Below are positions 24,564 through 35,945 of a DNA stretch of 64,000 nt, piece by piece (within the stretch, counting starts at the first letter, position 1; the number at the start of each line of letters is the position of its first letter). The position numbers were made by a program, and so were the translations under genes. Origin of the DNA: Rhynchonema sp. JSB1_4 (taxonomy: Eukaryota; Nematoda; Chromadorea; Monhysterida; Xyalidae); contig JASAMV010001632.1 of the NCBI GenBank assembly GCA_030248065.1, positions 22,528-86,527 of the forward strand, read 5' to 3'. The notes under the pieces are model-generated. The model made no database searches, had not been told where the DNA came from, and was given only the letters and a program-made list of their open reading frames with translations.

Positions 24564-25849
24564 TACCGTAAAAACCTAAATAGAAGGGGGGCTCTATTAA
24601 CTCACTGACCCCATTTTGGGGGGCTCTATTACGGGGGGGGCTCTATTCCGGGGGGGCCTCTATTAATTCACTGACCCGAACCTGAAAAAAATTGTTCCCA
24701 GAAATAGCCCCAAAAAGCCCTAAAAAGGGGTTTGAAAGGATGTTTTTTCCCTTGTAATCGCTTTTATTCGTGTCTATTCGTCAATAAGAGGCGTATTATG
24801 TGCTCTGAACGAACAACAAACGTGCATGAGTGTACCTGTGCAGCAGTGTAGTTCCTGGTCCGGAGGGGGAACAGGCGGTACTATACTTGCGGGCCGGAAA
24901 AAAAACCGTTTTTTTTTCCGGACAAAAACCGAAAAAAAACCGTTTTTTTCCGAGGCCCGGAAAAATACGTTTTTATTTTTCCGGAAATTTTTCCAAGTGG
25001 CAACTTTTGGAAAAAAAAACCGTTTTTTTCCAAAATTTTCCGAAATATTTTCAAAGGGGACGAAAGGATGTTGTCAAAATCAATGTAAATCGGTGCTAAA
25101 CAGTTCAAAATGAGCACTTTTTAATCTCCAACTGCATTTTTAGCCTGTTTCAGGCCATTTCCCGACAAAATTTTCTCCAAAATAGGCGTTTTTGGACCAT
25201 GGGTATCCTTAAGTACTGGAAAAATATTTGGAAAAAAAGCGGTTTTTTTTTCCGGAAAAAAACGGTTTTTTTCCAAAGATATATTTTGCGGAAAAATACG
25301 CAAGTATAGGCGGTACCCCCCTTTTTTTCGGAGGGGGAACAGACGTACCCACCTGGGGGGGGAAGGGGGGGACGGACCTGGAAGGGGGGGGGAGGACCCA
25401 AATTTGGAGATAAGTGATTTTTTGAGGTCGAAAATTTGGCTCATTTTTGCCCCTTTTTGGAAAAAAATCTCAATAAAAAGGGTATTTTGGCGAGTTTTGA
25501 CAACATTGACCTAAAAATCACTCATTTTATGCCTAAAAATGCCTATTTTAGGCCAAAATTTGCCTATTTTAGGTAAAAATTGGGGGAGCAGACGTACCCG
25601 GAGGGGGAACAGTGGGGCAGGCGTACCATGGAGGGGGAACAGACGTACCCGAGGGGGGGACCCCCCTCCCCCCCAGGAACTACACTGCTGTGCAGTGCAC
25701 CACTATCAAGCCTTAATACACTACTGTATAGGGGATGTTACTTGGGGGGGCTCTATTCCGGGGGGCTCTATTAATTCACTTACCCTTTTTGGGGGGGCTG
25801 TATTACGGGGGGCTCTATTCCGGGGGGCTGTATTTAGGTTTTTACGGTA
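24564..25849. mobile_element. TA-flanked MITE, split by a nested hAT-like element
   Basis: The terminal inverted repeat TACCGTAAAAACCTAAATA is exact at both ends (19 bp including the TA). Both subterminal regions carry GGGGGGCTCTATTA / CTCTATTCCGGGGGG words (24595-24665 and 25745-25830). The element at 24844-25687 lies inside it; without that insertion the host element is about 430 bp. Confidence 0.8.
24844..25687. mobile_element. Non-autonomous hAT-like element, TSD ctgtgcag
   Basis: The ends are CAGTGTAGTTCCTGG and CCAGGAACTACACTG, the same terminal repeat as the element at 10191. Flanks are ctgtgcag at 24836-24843 and 25688-25695. Subterminal words are GGGGGAACAGACGTACC (several copies on the right) and CCGGAAAAAAAACCG. 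No ORF. Same family as 10191-10973 by its ends, but its interior is different. Confidence 0.9.
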
Positions 25850-25864
25850 TGCTGTACCTTGATT

Positions 25865-26005
25865 TTTGGCGATTCCCCCTACCATCCATCTATCGTCAAC
25901 AAGTTTGGGTCGACCCCCCAGATTTCGGACTTGGGTCATCTATCTATCGTCAACACGTTTCGGGTCTCCATCCTAATCTATCTATCGTTAACACCCTGGC
26001 CCGGC
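25865..26005. repeat. Second array of CTATCTATCGTCAACA words
   Basis: Three spaced copies: ATCTATCGTCAACAAG, CTATCTATCGTCAACACG and CTATCTATCGTTAACACC. Same words as 22560-22675. It ends near AAGTACTACACTG at 26024, which looks like an hAT-type right end without a visible left partner. Confidence 0.5.
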
Positions 26006-26236
26006 CCTGTCTGGCCTGGCCAAGTACTACACTGCCTATGCCTAAAAGAACGCTTTTTCAGACATAAATCGCGCGCTGCGCGCGAAATTACCGTTTTAGA
26101 GTACATTTTCATCGATATTTAGACCTGAAAATTTTTGTTGACCCGGTGAACAGAAACCGAATCACAAAAAACATAAACATGGTTCCCCAAGAAAATTTTG
26201 GAAACATTGGCTCTTTGGACGATTTTTTTCCTCTGA

Positions 26237-26315
26237 CCCCAAAATCGGGCCGGGCCGGGCCGGAGTTTTGGTCAGTCGGGCCGGGCCGGGCCGAGGTTAC
26301 CCGGCCCGATCCTAA
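26237..26315. repeat. CGGGCCGGGCC repeat, inverse copy of 9982-10050
   Basis: CCCCAAAATCGGGCCGGGCC, GGAGTTTTGGTCAGTCGGGC and CCCGATCCTAATC are the complements of blocks at 9982-10050. This marks two members of one dispersed family in opposite orientation. Confidence 0.55.
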
Positions 26316-26729
26316 TCACACTACGTTCATGTTCCACGTGTCTCCACAACAAGGAAGAGAATGCCAACGCGTTGTCTCTAATCTTTGGCATTAACATGCG
26401 GAGGAGCAGACCGGAAACGCCTGCACGTGCTCAATACCACCCATTAATGACATGATCGATAGTGGTCAGTTATAACGATTATAGTATTTATCCCAATCGC
26501 TTTTAGCGTTTATTTACAAATATAAATGTCTGTATAGGTCACATCGCAACACAAATGAAAAGATTGACGAGAATGAAAACCAAACAATCATGGATTGTGT
26601 TATCATGCTCAGTGGCCTTATCATCAGTGAGCAAGATATGAAAATATATGATGGCTATGTATAATAACAACAGGTGGATGGTAGAAACGTGGTTGTGAAC
26701 TGTGACCTAATGTCGGTATGTCTCACTGT

Positions 26730-27143
26730 CTACTTTTTCACAGCAGTTTCCCGAAATGGATAATAATAGCCCGGTGGTTCTGGCAATGGGCATCGAACGA
26801 TCTTGGTTGGCAGATACCTTCGGCTTTGAAATCGGCGACAGAAATAGTACCAACACGATTGGGCCGTTTGAGCCAACTGACGGCAGAATCTTTCGAGTTT
26901 CGTCAACGTCGACGGCGACGCTGAATTGCCAGGTACCAGCATCTGTAAACGTATGTTTTTTTAAAAATTGTGAAACTTAGCGCTAATCAAGCCGAGTGTC
27001 ATCAAATTTGGTCGACCCACTGCCCAAGTATCGCCATTTGCGATCAAATCACGATTTGCAGGTTCCTTATCGAAGTCGTCGTTCACTGCACCAACAGAGT
27101 GCACACACAAGCACACGAACAGCAGAATAGCAAATTGATGCAT
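26730..27143 (-). CDS. Putative small secreted Cys-containing protein
   Basis: Exon 1 (27143-27021) starts MHQFAILLFVCLCVHSVGA, a typical signal peptide, then NDDFDKEPANRDLIANGDTW. A 78-nt GT-AG intron (27020-26943) leads in frame to exon 2, which has four Cys and is basic (KLERFCRQLAQTAQSCWYYF, then CRRFQSRRYLPTKIVRCPLP) and stops at 26730. The mature chain would be about 90 residues. I do not recognise the family. The unspliced first exon runs on through WAVGRPNLM, which recalls a peptide-hormone motif, but the intron prediction removes it. A second possible donor 4 nt away gives a different open frame, so the model is tentative. Confidence 0.45.
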
Positions 27144-27983
27144 GACGATCAAAAAACTGTTCTGTGAAAATTGTCCTGAAAAGTTTCGTTTTTTACACAA
27201 AAAACAACACTGCTTTATAACAGTCACTGTTTTGTATGCATAGTCAAGTCCATAGGATCGTTTATCGATTTCTGATCAACTGTTGCTGATTTATTTCCGA
27301 GCAGTTTGCCTGCCATTTAATTCAGTCACTGTTCAATACCTACAGTACGTTTGTTCAATTCCTGACGCTAAATCAGAACGCTACAGCAAAAGAACTATAC
27401 AAAATAATCCATGAAAACTCAACACGATATACGGTTCAAAAATAAATAATATATAAAATAGCCATATGAAATGAACTTTTTAACCTACATAGGAAAATAG
27501 TCGAAATATGCGAAACAAGTCCTTTCAAACTTGGCGGTCGTGTTAGTCAGTCTGATCAGTCTTGCAAGATCGGAACGTATGGAAAGTTTGACACCGGCAT
27601 GAATGTAATTGCATTCACACAGGGTCAGCGCCCTGTGATACTATCTCCACCAATCGTATATCTCCGTGTTCGGTTTCACTTCGCTTGATCGCCCCAGCCT
27701 CATCGCTAATGCCAAACTCGATTTCGGTGGTAACGAAGCTCATCAGCCGATCAACAGCCATCTGCGTCAACATTCGCTCGCTGTCCGCTGGCTATAACAA
27801 CGACCGAAAGTGGCTGGCTTGCGTTGTCACCCAATGACAGGTCAAGTTTGTTGGGGATCATTAGTCCAAAAGGAGTGGCCTGGTCAGTTATCAATTCCAC
27901 ATCACTCTACGCACGATTCGTTCTTGTACAAAAGTGAGGCACGATCCAAGCGAATTTATACTGTATGATAGATTGAGATTGAA

Positions 27984-28311
27984 TATTGGTCGTACAATGA
28001 CTTTATAAAAATTGGTCAATTCTTTTTCCTGAATCGTGAAGCAGGAAAGTGACGGGGCAGTGACGTTGCGTTGCACAATCACACACAAAGAATGCAGTAA
28101 AATGTTTCAGACCCGCGGGTGCTCTGCTCGATTATTTTCAGATGAAAATGTTTTGTGAGAATCACAAATGGCACAGTGGCTAAGAAATGTCTTTTTCTCA
28201 CATGAAGTGTTGACATATAATGAAGTGTTGTCCTCGGACCGCTAAGAGTGATTGAACGTGAAAATCAGGATTGAATTGATGAACTTTTATATGATCATTG
28301 TGCGACCAATA
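27984..28311. mobile_element. MITE, TATTGGTCGTACAATG family, single copy
   Basis: It begins TATTGGTCGTACAATG and ends CATTGTGCGACCAATA, inverted ends of 16 bp with one mismatch. Internal blocks (GTGACGGGGCAGTGACGTTG, GAAAATGTTTTGTGAGAATC, GAACGTGAAAATCAGGATTG) recur in two copies at 32592-33159. No ORF; flanks suggest a TA target. Confidence 0.75.
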
Positions 28312-28332
28312 CCTTCCTGCCAATTATATATC

Positions 28333-29060
28333 TCACACCTCAATCGCATCGCAGTATCTCTCTCTCTGCACATCCAACGTTATCTCCAATTGTTGTCTGA
28401 ACGCACGCCAGTCCGTCAGTCCGATGTGCACATTGCACGTGTGATGCACGCGCCCAACGTCACGCAGTTGTTGCCTTGTGCTCAACAGGGCAGACTCGTC
28501 TCCCAACTCCATGTTCGCTGTTAAATCGTCTGCAAACACACGCATTCGCTGACATGTATGTAATAATGTATACTCTCTTGCATATCAAATTTATTGATCG
28601 CTCAGTCCAGACCGGTCGAATCTTTCGAAATTTTCCAATACTTCAAGATTAACTTATGCCCCCGATTCCGAGCAACGTGACAGTTGCTCCCACGCAACTT
28701 TTACGCTGGTCAAAACCTGTGGCAGAATAAATTTCGGGAAATCCATGTGGTCACACACATGACAAGTAGTCTGAAAGGTTGATCGTAAGACATTAGCACA
28801 ACCGAACCAGCAAACCGACCAATGAGCCCGGTGACCAGTTTTCCCACTCGTTCATAATCTTGTTCCTCGAGTTTCGTAGCCAAGAGTGATTCGTGCAAGC
28901 TGTTGCCAGCGGGCATCGCGGGTCGTGCTTGTTTCAAGAAGTTGTAGCCAAATCGATTCTTTTCCGGTGCGTTCACCCAACGACAACGCAGCGCCTTGGC
29001 CTTGGGCGGACTCAGTTGACTCAACTTTGACAGTACCGGGATCTGGCCGCTGCCCCGTGT
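28333..29060 (-). CDS. Two coding-like exons of an unrecognised gene
   Basis: The upstream block (about 29060-28750) reads SKLSQLSPPKAKALRCRWVN, then PEKNRFGYNFLKQ and HESLLATKLEEQDYERVGKL. The downstream block (28522-28333) follows a good acceptor (TTTGCAG) and reads LSTRQQLRDVGRVHHTCNVH, then GLTDWRAFRQQLEITLDVQ, and stops. The amino-acid composition and acceptor look genic. I could not place the connecting donor or name the family. It could be a remnant gene. Confidence 0.3.
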
Positions 29061-29203
29061 CTGCAAGATGTTATTACCTATTCGTTCAGTCGAAATCATT
29101 TCAACAGGGAGGGCTATAGCTCTGTACGACTACGGATGAGCGACAATCGACAAGGCAAAGGCAATCTTTACTTGATGGGTGTTTACTCAACAGGTGTGCT
29201 CAC

Positions 29204-31566
29204 TCAACGGAAAGTTGCCATAATGCTTTGTCGTGTAGCCCAACCGTGGGTGTGTGTACGTACATAGTCGTGCCGTGTCCTCAACGTTGAAGTGTCGCCA
29301 ACCGATTTGTGTCCGCCATTGGCGGTCGTGTCATTGGTGGGTGTGGCATGCGCGTGTCGTGTCCACACGCCAAATATGATCCAATTGGTTGCGCTGTGCA
29401 ACATCACCAACGCGTTGCTCAGCTCGTCCAGATACAACACCCAAACCCATTCATGTTCGGAATCAAGGTGTAGGATTTCGTTGCGAACACGCACTAATTG
29501 ACGCACCAACAACGCGGTGTTCGTGAGCAGGTACTTGACGATGGCCATCTGTAACTAATCATTTGGAAGTATAAATATGCCATGTCGTGATGTGTTAGGC
29601 AAAAAGCCTGAAATCATTGATCGAGCTGTCACGAACAGGTAAGCCGCATAACATTTGGGTGATGCACCACACCTACGGTTCTACAAGCTAAGCAAAGGCA
29701 ACTTTTACACTGGTCAAGGTAGGGGCTCCACCACAACCGTCAAATGCGGGCCAACCACATAATGCCTTTCACAACCGACCCTGTCTGTTTCATGAAACAC
29801 ACAATTGTCACGAGCGAAACATCACCCAACCCACCATCAATATCAACTGTGCTCTGTGTGACACGGAAGCGCGATGCGAGTCCATACGCGAATGGTGTAT
29901 CTGCCACAACGTGCACGCACCGACTGCCGACATCATCAGAAATGGCAGCGGACAGAACAAAAACAAGTTGGGAATCAGGTACAACACTGCAACAGTCAAA
30001 TCGTTGTTTGATCATTTCGGATGAATGTACACATCTTCGAATTGCCATGTGCATGATAACAAGTGCACGTGCAAAGATGATAGAAGTCTGCGCACTTTTA
30101 CATTGTGAGAAAAATGACGGCAAAATGGGACAGCTCGCTCGGACGTTCTGATCACATGCCACCCATGTAACATCACAGCAACAATTCCTTGCCAATCAAC
30201 ACTAGTCGACAAACTGACCCAAATAGACGACGAGATCGGGGGCCAACTGGAATCGTTGCACCATCACTGTCAACTGGTCGATATCGGGGTCGACACATTG
30301 TACGAGTGTGGTGGTGCACAGGTCACGCACCACGTGCACAACAGTGCACACACCACCGATTAGGGAGAGCACACGCACCACAGACGGCAGACGTGCGTAG
30401 CTGGTGTGGCGCGAGAATGGCTGCACGATGAAATACAGCCTGCGCAATGCAAACTTTGTGTGCTGTTTTCACAGACGCGTCAGCAGGAGCGAATATAGGG
30501 GGCGCACCCCTGTACGCAGCGCCGCCCTCCGGCCAGTCCAAAGAAGGAACAACGACCCCTAAATCGTGACATTTTCATTAAAAATGGCTTGCGCTTTCGC
30601 GTTGGATAGGCACGTTTTTCGTGAATTCAGTTAGAAATTCCTATGTACTCCAAATTTTCGCGCGCTACGCGCGCCTTCATCTTACTGTGCATCAGTACTT
30701 TAACAACGGCCAATTTGGAACAAGCACCAGATAAAAATGATGTTCAGTCCGTAGTGCCCCCCTTAAATTTGGGCCTAGGTACGCCCGTATGCATCAGTCT
30801 GCGCCATCGCTATGTAAGGCCGAATTCACAACGCATGCGCATTTGCGCGTCAACCTGGCTGCGTGCTGACGCGCATGCATTGTGAAGCCCGCCTACGCAG
30901 CAGGGACGTGGCAGGTGGACACACGACAACACGTACCACTCCTAGGTCACCGTAACCGTCTCCATAACCGACCGCTCGGCGGAGAACACAATCAACATCC
31001 ACAGCGACGTGGACACAGCTGCGTGTTGCACTGGTTGCACCATGTATCGTATGTATGCTGTTGCACCGTACTGACGTTGGTAGCCGTGGGACAGGTACGA
31101 GGGCAGACATGACAGGAAGGACAGCATTAATAGGCTATCGCTCAATCCTTGCGCACGCATGTAACTGAAAAACTACAATTGTTGCTATTATTAGCAGGGC
31201 CAGCACGATCAGACAAAGCTTATGCGATGTTTCAACATCGAGCACGAACCAAACAAAGCGTTTGCCAACAGTGACCGAGTTGCGGATGAGTCTGTGTGCA
31301 CAGCAGTAGCCCAAAATGCCAAATGTACAAATTGTCGGGTACAGAAACACATTGATGAAATACATAAATCGACGGTACTGCTCAATAACAGGCGGTACAA
31401 TCGAATCATTTATGCAAATCGGTTCTGGACTGCCGTACCTGTAGTAGTCTCGTATCTGTGCTTTCAGCGAGTTGTCCATGCCTTTCTGCAAATGATGTAT
31501 TTTGGTGCTCCTGGTTTCAGTCGGGTCGAGTTCCCAATGATTTTGCCACTTAACAAAATATCTCAT
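29204..31566 (-). CDS. Rhodopsin-family (neuropeptide-type) G-protein-coupled receptor, possibly broken
   Basis: Seven membrane segments can be placed in order on the minus strand. N-terminus from 31566 with about 65 extracellular residues; TM1 YFINVFLYPTICTFGILGY; TM2 GLSDSLLMLSFLSCLPSYLS; TM3 HAAVSTSLWMLIVFSAERSV, with AER in the DRY position; ICL2 IVQPFSRHTSYARLPSVVRV, then TM4; ECL2 Cys in LCTTTLVQC; TM5 YLIPNLFLFCPLPFLMMSAV; TM6 around GDVSLVTIVCFMKQT; TM7 LSNALVMLHSATNWIIF. The TM7 pattern resembles FMRFamide/myosuppressin-type receptors. Short introns separate TM1/2, TM3/4 and TM4/5. Between TM5 and TM6 the frame changes near 29825 without an evident intron, so this may be a pseudogene or contain a sequence error. 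The stop is at 29204. Confidence 0.65.
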
Positions 31567-31799
31567 GAACCTGTCCTATATGTTCGCATTGCCATTCTGT
31601 TTGTTATGCTGGTGCCAATTAACCATCGATGCTAACTTTTTCACATCTGTGTTTTGTCAATACTCAGATTGCGCCTTTACGCCTCTCACGCACAATTCTC
31701 CAGACTTGGATGATTATTTCCTCATTAGTAACACCGCGAACAGCCACGGATTGCAGTTTTCGAAACGTATGTAATATCCGCGTACAGGTAACGCTTGCA

Positions 31800-32580
31800 C
31801 AAAAATAATGAAACCAATTAATTGCCTTCCATCAGTGCTTGTTCTTCATCATCTGTTTCTTGCAGAAATCTGGGTATTCCCGTTATCTTCTCTTGTGTTT
31901 CAATCGGGTGCTTGAATTGATTTTCTTTTGCAATAGGGATGTCAAGCAAGTGAAAATCATTAAAACGAAAAATGATAAGCCAGCAGCAGACGATGTTTTG
32001 ATGCTTTGAATGCTGCTGATGAACATTTACGATATGTTCAGTGACTCAAATTACTTTGTTCACAAATCGTAAACTGATCCAGCCAAACACCAAACAACAC
32101 TGCATCTTTGGCTGTGTGGTATGAGAGTGGAAGTGTATTTTCATATTTATAATACTAACGCTTACATTTAGCATAGCAGTGTGCAGGGTTGAAAAAAGAA
32201 ATTTTTTTATTAACGAGTTTTTAAAAAAAAATTTTTTTTTGATTTTTTTTTTGACGAAAATTTTTTTATAAAAAAAAGTTAGAAAATGAATTTTCAGGTA
32301 TAAAAAATAATAAAATCGATACAACATATTTTTCAAAAATTGAAAAATTTTCGCCTGAGACCCAACTTGTGTGGTGACACCCGTTAGTATTGTGCAGATT
32401 CTATGGTCTCCGACCAGTCTGAGGTTGATGTTGACCAACGATGTTACTCTAATGTATTGTAGCATGCAATACAACGTATTTTAATGCATCCAATGCCGTA
32501 TATCTGGTATACGACCATTAAAACATCGATTACAGCCCAAATCTTGCGTGTCAGATCGACTTTGCGCGCCCGGTTTTGCA
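31800..32580. other. Non-coding, AT-rich
   Basis: At 32184 CAGGGTTGAAAAAAG followed by A/T runs matches the left end of the hAT-like element at 38335, but no right end was found. This is probably a truncated copy. Nothing else is supported. Confidence 0.4.
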
Positions 32581-32591
32581 CCAGACTTGCA

Positions 32592-33159
32592 TATACTGGT
32601 CCACAATGACTTTATAAGAATTGGTCAAATTTTTTCCTGAATCGCAAAGCAGGCTAGTGACGGGGCAATGACGTTGCGTTGCGCGATCACACACAAAACA
32701 TGTAGTAAAGAGAATGTTTCAGACCTGCGGCAACGTGGTTGATCTGCTAGATTATTTTCAGCTGAAAATGTTTTGTGAGAATCACAAATAGCACAGTAGT
32801 TAAGAGTGACTGAACGTGAAAATCAGGATTGATTTTGATGAATTCTTGTATGGTCATTGTACGACCAATATACATGTGTAGTATTGGTCGCACAATGGCT
32901 ATATAAGAATTCATCAAATGAATCCTGATTTTCACGTTCAGTCACTCTTAACCACTGTGCTATTTGTGATTCTCACAAAACATTTTCACCTGAAAATAAT
33001 CCAGCAGATCAACCACGTTGCCGCAGGTCTGAAACATTCTCTTTACAACGTGTTTTGCGTGCGATCGCGCAACGCAACGTCACTGCCCCGTCACTTTCCC
33101 TCTTTGCGATTCAGGAAAAAAATTTGACCAATTCTTATAAAGTCATTGTGCGACCAATA
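32592..33159. mobile_element. Tail-to-tail palindromic dimer of the TATTGGTC MITE
   Basis: Copy A (32592-32870) and copy B (32882-33159) are reverse complements separated by 11 nt. Each is homologous to the single copy at 27984-28311. Shared blocks include GTGACGGGGCAATGACGTTG and GAACGTGAAAATCAGGATTG. The two copies differ by a modest number of substitutions, so the dimer is not an exact fold-back. Confidence 0.8.
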
Positions 33160-33890
33160 GCATGCAGTAGTACATTATCGGTGCCACATCACTATAAAAG
33201 ACCAGCCCCGCGCATCCCTGTACGGATTTGGGGACAATACAGAGCGCCGCAGGCGCGATTTTGGAAAAATTGTCCCGTCCACAGGAAAAATGTGCCAATT
33301 TTTGGCCGAAAAAGGCCATTTCATTCAGCCCGCACTTTTTTTTTAAAAAGCAAAACTAATCAAAAAAAAATTTAAAATCCCCCTATACAACCCCCCCAGA
33401 GGGTAGAGAAAAACAAAAACACCGCTATAAAAAACCCGCTATATACGAAAGAGATAAAAAAACCCGCTTATATACGAAAGATAGTGATTCTACTAGAGAA
33501 AAGCTCTATATAATAGTAGGAGAGGATGGCGCCCTACATCACACAGAACCAATGTATTTGAGAATTAAAGCACGAAGCACATAAATCACCCCACTCGGCG
33601 CGAGGAAAATAATCTTTTTTTTTGTTAAAATAATAACACCACCAAATACTTTACCTAAAACCAACCATCGTCCCCCACTACCCACTGACGGCACGGAGCA
33701 GCACGAAACCAAAAATATCAAGACTAAAATAAATACAAAAAAGAGATAATTAAACACAAAAAATACGCAACAACGGAAGGCGAAGAGGCAAAACGTGGAT
33801 CCCGAGAACGTCCTTCACGACGAGCAAACCATCATCAAACAACCGCACAAAGACGACACCCAACAGGAATAATGTGAATAGATGACCCCC
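33160..33890. other. Non-coding repeat remnants
   Basis: AGCGCCGCAGGCGCGATTTT at 33244 recurs at 39262 inside an hAT-like element. AACCCGCTATATACGAAAGA is tandemly repeated around 33430-33480. No gene supported. Confidence 0.4.
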
Positions 33891-34537
33891 TACAAGAAGA
33901 AAAATGCCTGCTGTCGCGCGGCAAGAATCAGGATATGGTTCTCGGTATCATGCTGGTCGCATATAAAACACCTATACAAGATTGTTTACTCCCCAAAGTA
34001 AAAAGATATCAGTGGTTACGCACAGGAGCAAAAGGCGACTAAAAAACATCACCGAAACAGAAGAAAAGCTTATTTGCCAAAAAATGAGCAGGATTTAGAA
34101 AGAGGCATTGCATTCTTTTCGAAAAGTGAATTAAAAAGCGATACGCCATCAAGGAACCATATTGCGGCCAATAGCGCAATGAGGCGACGACGGCAAGCTG
34201 TCACAGGTTCGATTCGTACTAGTAACGGCATAAAGAGTGGGTAAAACGATTATGCGTTGGCCGCAATATGGTTCCTTGATGGCGTATCGCTTTTTAATTC
34301 ACTTTTCGAAAAGAATGCAACGCCTCTTTCTAAATCCTGCTCATTTTTTGGCAAATAAGCTTTTCTTCTGTTTCGGTGATGTTTTTTAGTCGCCTTTTGC
34401 TCCTGTGCGTAACCACTGATATCTTTTTACTTTGGGGAGTAAACAATCTTGTATAGGTGTTTTATATGCGACCAGCATGATACCGAGAACCATATCCTGA
34501 TTCTTGCCGCGCGACAGCAGGCATTTTTCTTCTTGTA
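33891..34537. repeat. Near-perfect fold-back: two 281-bp arms, 85-bp spacer
   Basis: The left arm 33891-34171 and right arm 34257-34537 are reverse complements of equal length. I saw one mismatch (GGCATTGC against GGCGTTGC). The spacer holds TAGCGCAATGAGG and, about 30 nt on, GTTCGATTC, which fit the Pol III A- and B-box consensus. I could not fold a credible tRNA. No target duplication was found next to the arms. Confidence 0.85.
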
Positions 34538-34718
34538 TTTTTGTTTTATATCGAGTAAGCGCATCTTCTCATTCGGTGGACGGAAAATACATATGATCAC
34601 ACTGATAATTCGTTCACTATACAAAGGAATTCACTATGTAGAGGTTCACCTTGTGGTGGTTTTACTGTATTCATGTTACTGTTTCACACCTCAATCAAGT
34701 CAGAGCTAAAAAAGCGAT

Positions 34719-35945
34719 GTCACCATCGGTTCCCCGACCCCAGAAACATAAACAGCTGACACATTACTGCAGATCAGATCACTATTACACTATTTATTCG
34801 CATTGATCAATACTGAGTTCCGGTTCTAGTTCCGGTTCTGGCTCCGAAAAGTTCCAGATTTAAAAACCAATGCCACCGTTGGGTCTCTCGACCCCGAAAA
34901 CCTATATACCGCACGCACTGTCGTTATGATCAGGCCAGTATTGTGCGACTTATTTGCATGGATAAATACTGAGTTCCGGTTCCAGTTCCGGTTCTGGCTC
35001 CGAAGAGCTTCGGATTGAAAAGCCAATGTCACCATTAGATTTCTCGACCCCGAAAACCTATATACCGCACGCACTGTCTTTATGATCAGACCAGTATTGT
35101 GCGACTTATTTGCTTGATAAATACTGAGTTCCGGTTCCAGTTCCGGTTCTGGCTCCGAAGAGCTCCGGATTCAAAAACCAATGTCACCATTAGATTTCTC
35201 GACCCTGAAAACCCGTGTTCCGCACCCACTGGCTTCATCATCAGAGGAGTACTGTGCGACTTAATTGCTGTGCTAAATACTGGGTTCCGGATCCAGTTCC
35301 GGTTCTGGCTCCGAAGAGTCTTTCCGGATTCAAAAGCCGATGTCTCCATTAGATTTCTCGACCCCGAAAACCTATACACCCCACGCACCTCCCTTATACC
35401 CACCCCCCTTCCCACTCTTCCCCAAACGTCCCCTCCCCTCTCGTCTCGCTCCGAAAGCTCAAAAAGCCAACACCAAGATTCACCCCAACCCACCCCGCAC
35501 CCTGTCTTTATGATCAAACCATTATTGTGCGACTTATTTGCTTGATAAACCTACGAGTCCGGGTCCAGGTCCGGGTCGGCCCGAGAGCCTCAAAAACCAA
35601 TGTCACCATTAAATTTCTCGTCCCGGAAAACCTATGTTCCGCACCCACTGTCTTTACGATCAGACCATTATTGTGTGACTTATTTGCATGGATAAGTACT
35701 CAGTTCCGGTTCCGGTTCAGGTTCTGGCTCCGGAGAGCACCGGATTCAAAAACCAATGCCACCATCAGATTTCTCGTCCCCGAAAACCTATGTTCCGCAC
35801 CCACTGCGTTTACGATCAGACCATTATTGTGTGACTTATTTGCATGGATAAGCACTGAGTTCCGGTTCCAGTTCCGGTTCTAGCTCCGAAAAGAACTGGA
35901 TCCAAAAACCAATGTCACCACCGAGTTTCTCGACCTTCAAAACCC
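34719..35945. repeat. Satellite array, unit about 155 bp
   Basis: At least seven units repeat the block GAGTTCCGGTTCCAGTTCCG, followed by CTGGCTCCGAAGAG, AAAACCAATGTCACCATTAG, TTTCTCGACCCCGAAAACCT, and GATCAGACCATTATTGTG. Copies begin near 34815, 34975, 35130, 35285, 35550, 35705 and 35860. Units differ by point changes; the one at 35390-35515 is disrupted by a C-rich insert. ORFs across it are a by-product of the repeat period. Confidence 0.88.

Noticed and set aside
26995..27060. WAVGRPNLM as a bombesin-like peptide
   Set aside because: No amidation or dibasic site, and a good GT-AG intron removes the second half.
34172..34256. tRNA gene in the fold-back spacer
   Set aside because: A- and B-box-like words are present, but acceptor and T stems do not pair.
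34826..35883. Repeated ORFs with FRFQFRFWLRRAPDS-like sequence
   Set aside because: The frames follow the 155-bp satellite period and drift in phase; they are a by-product of the repeat.
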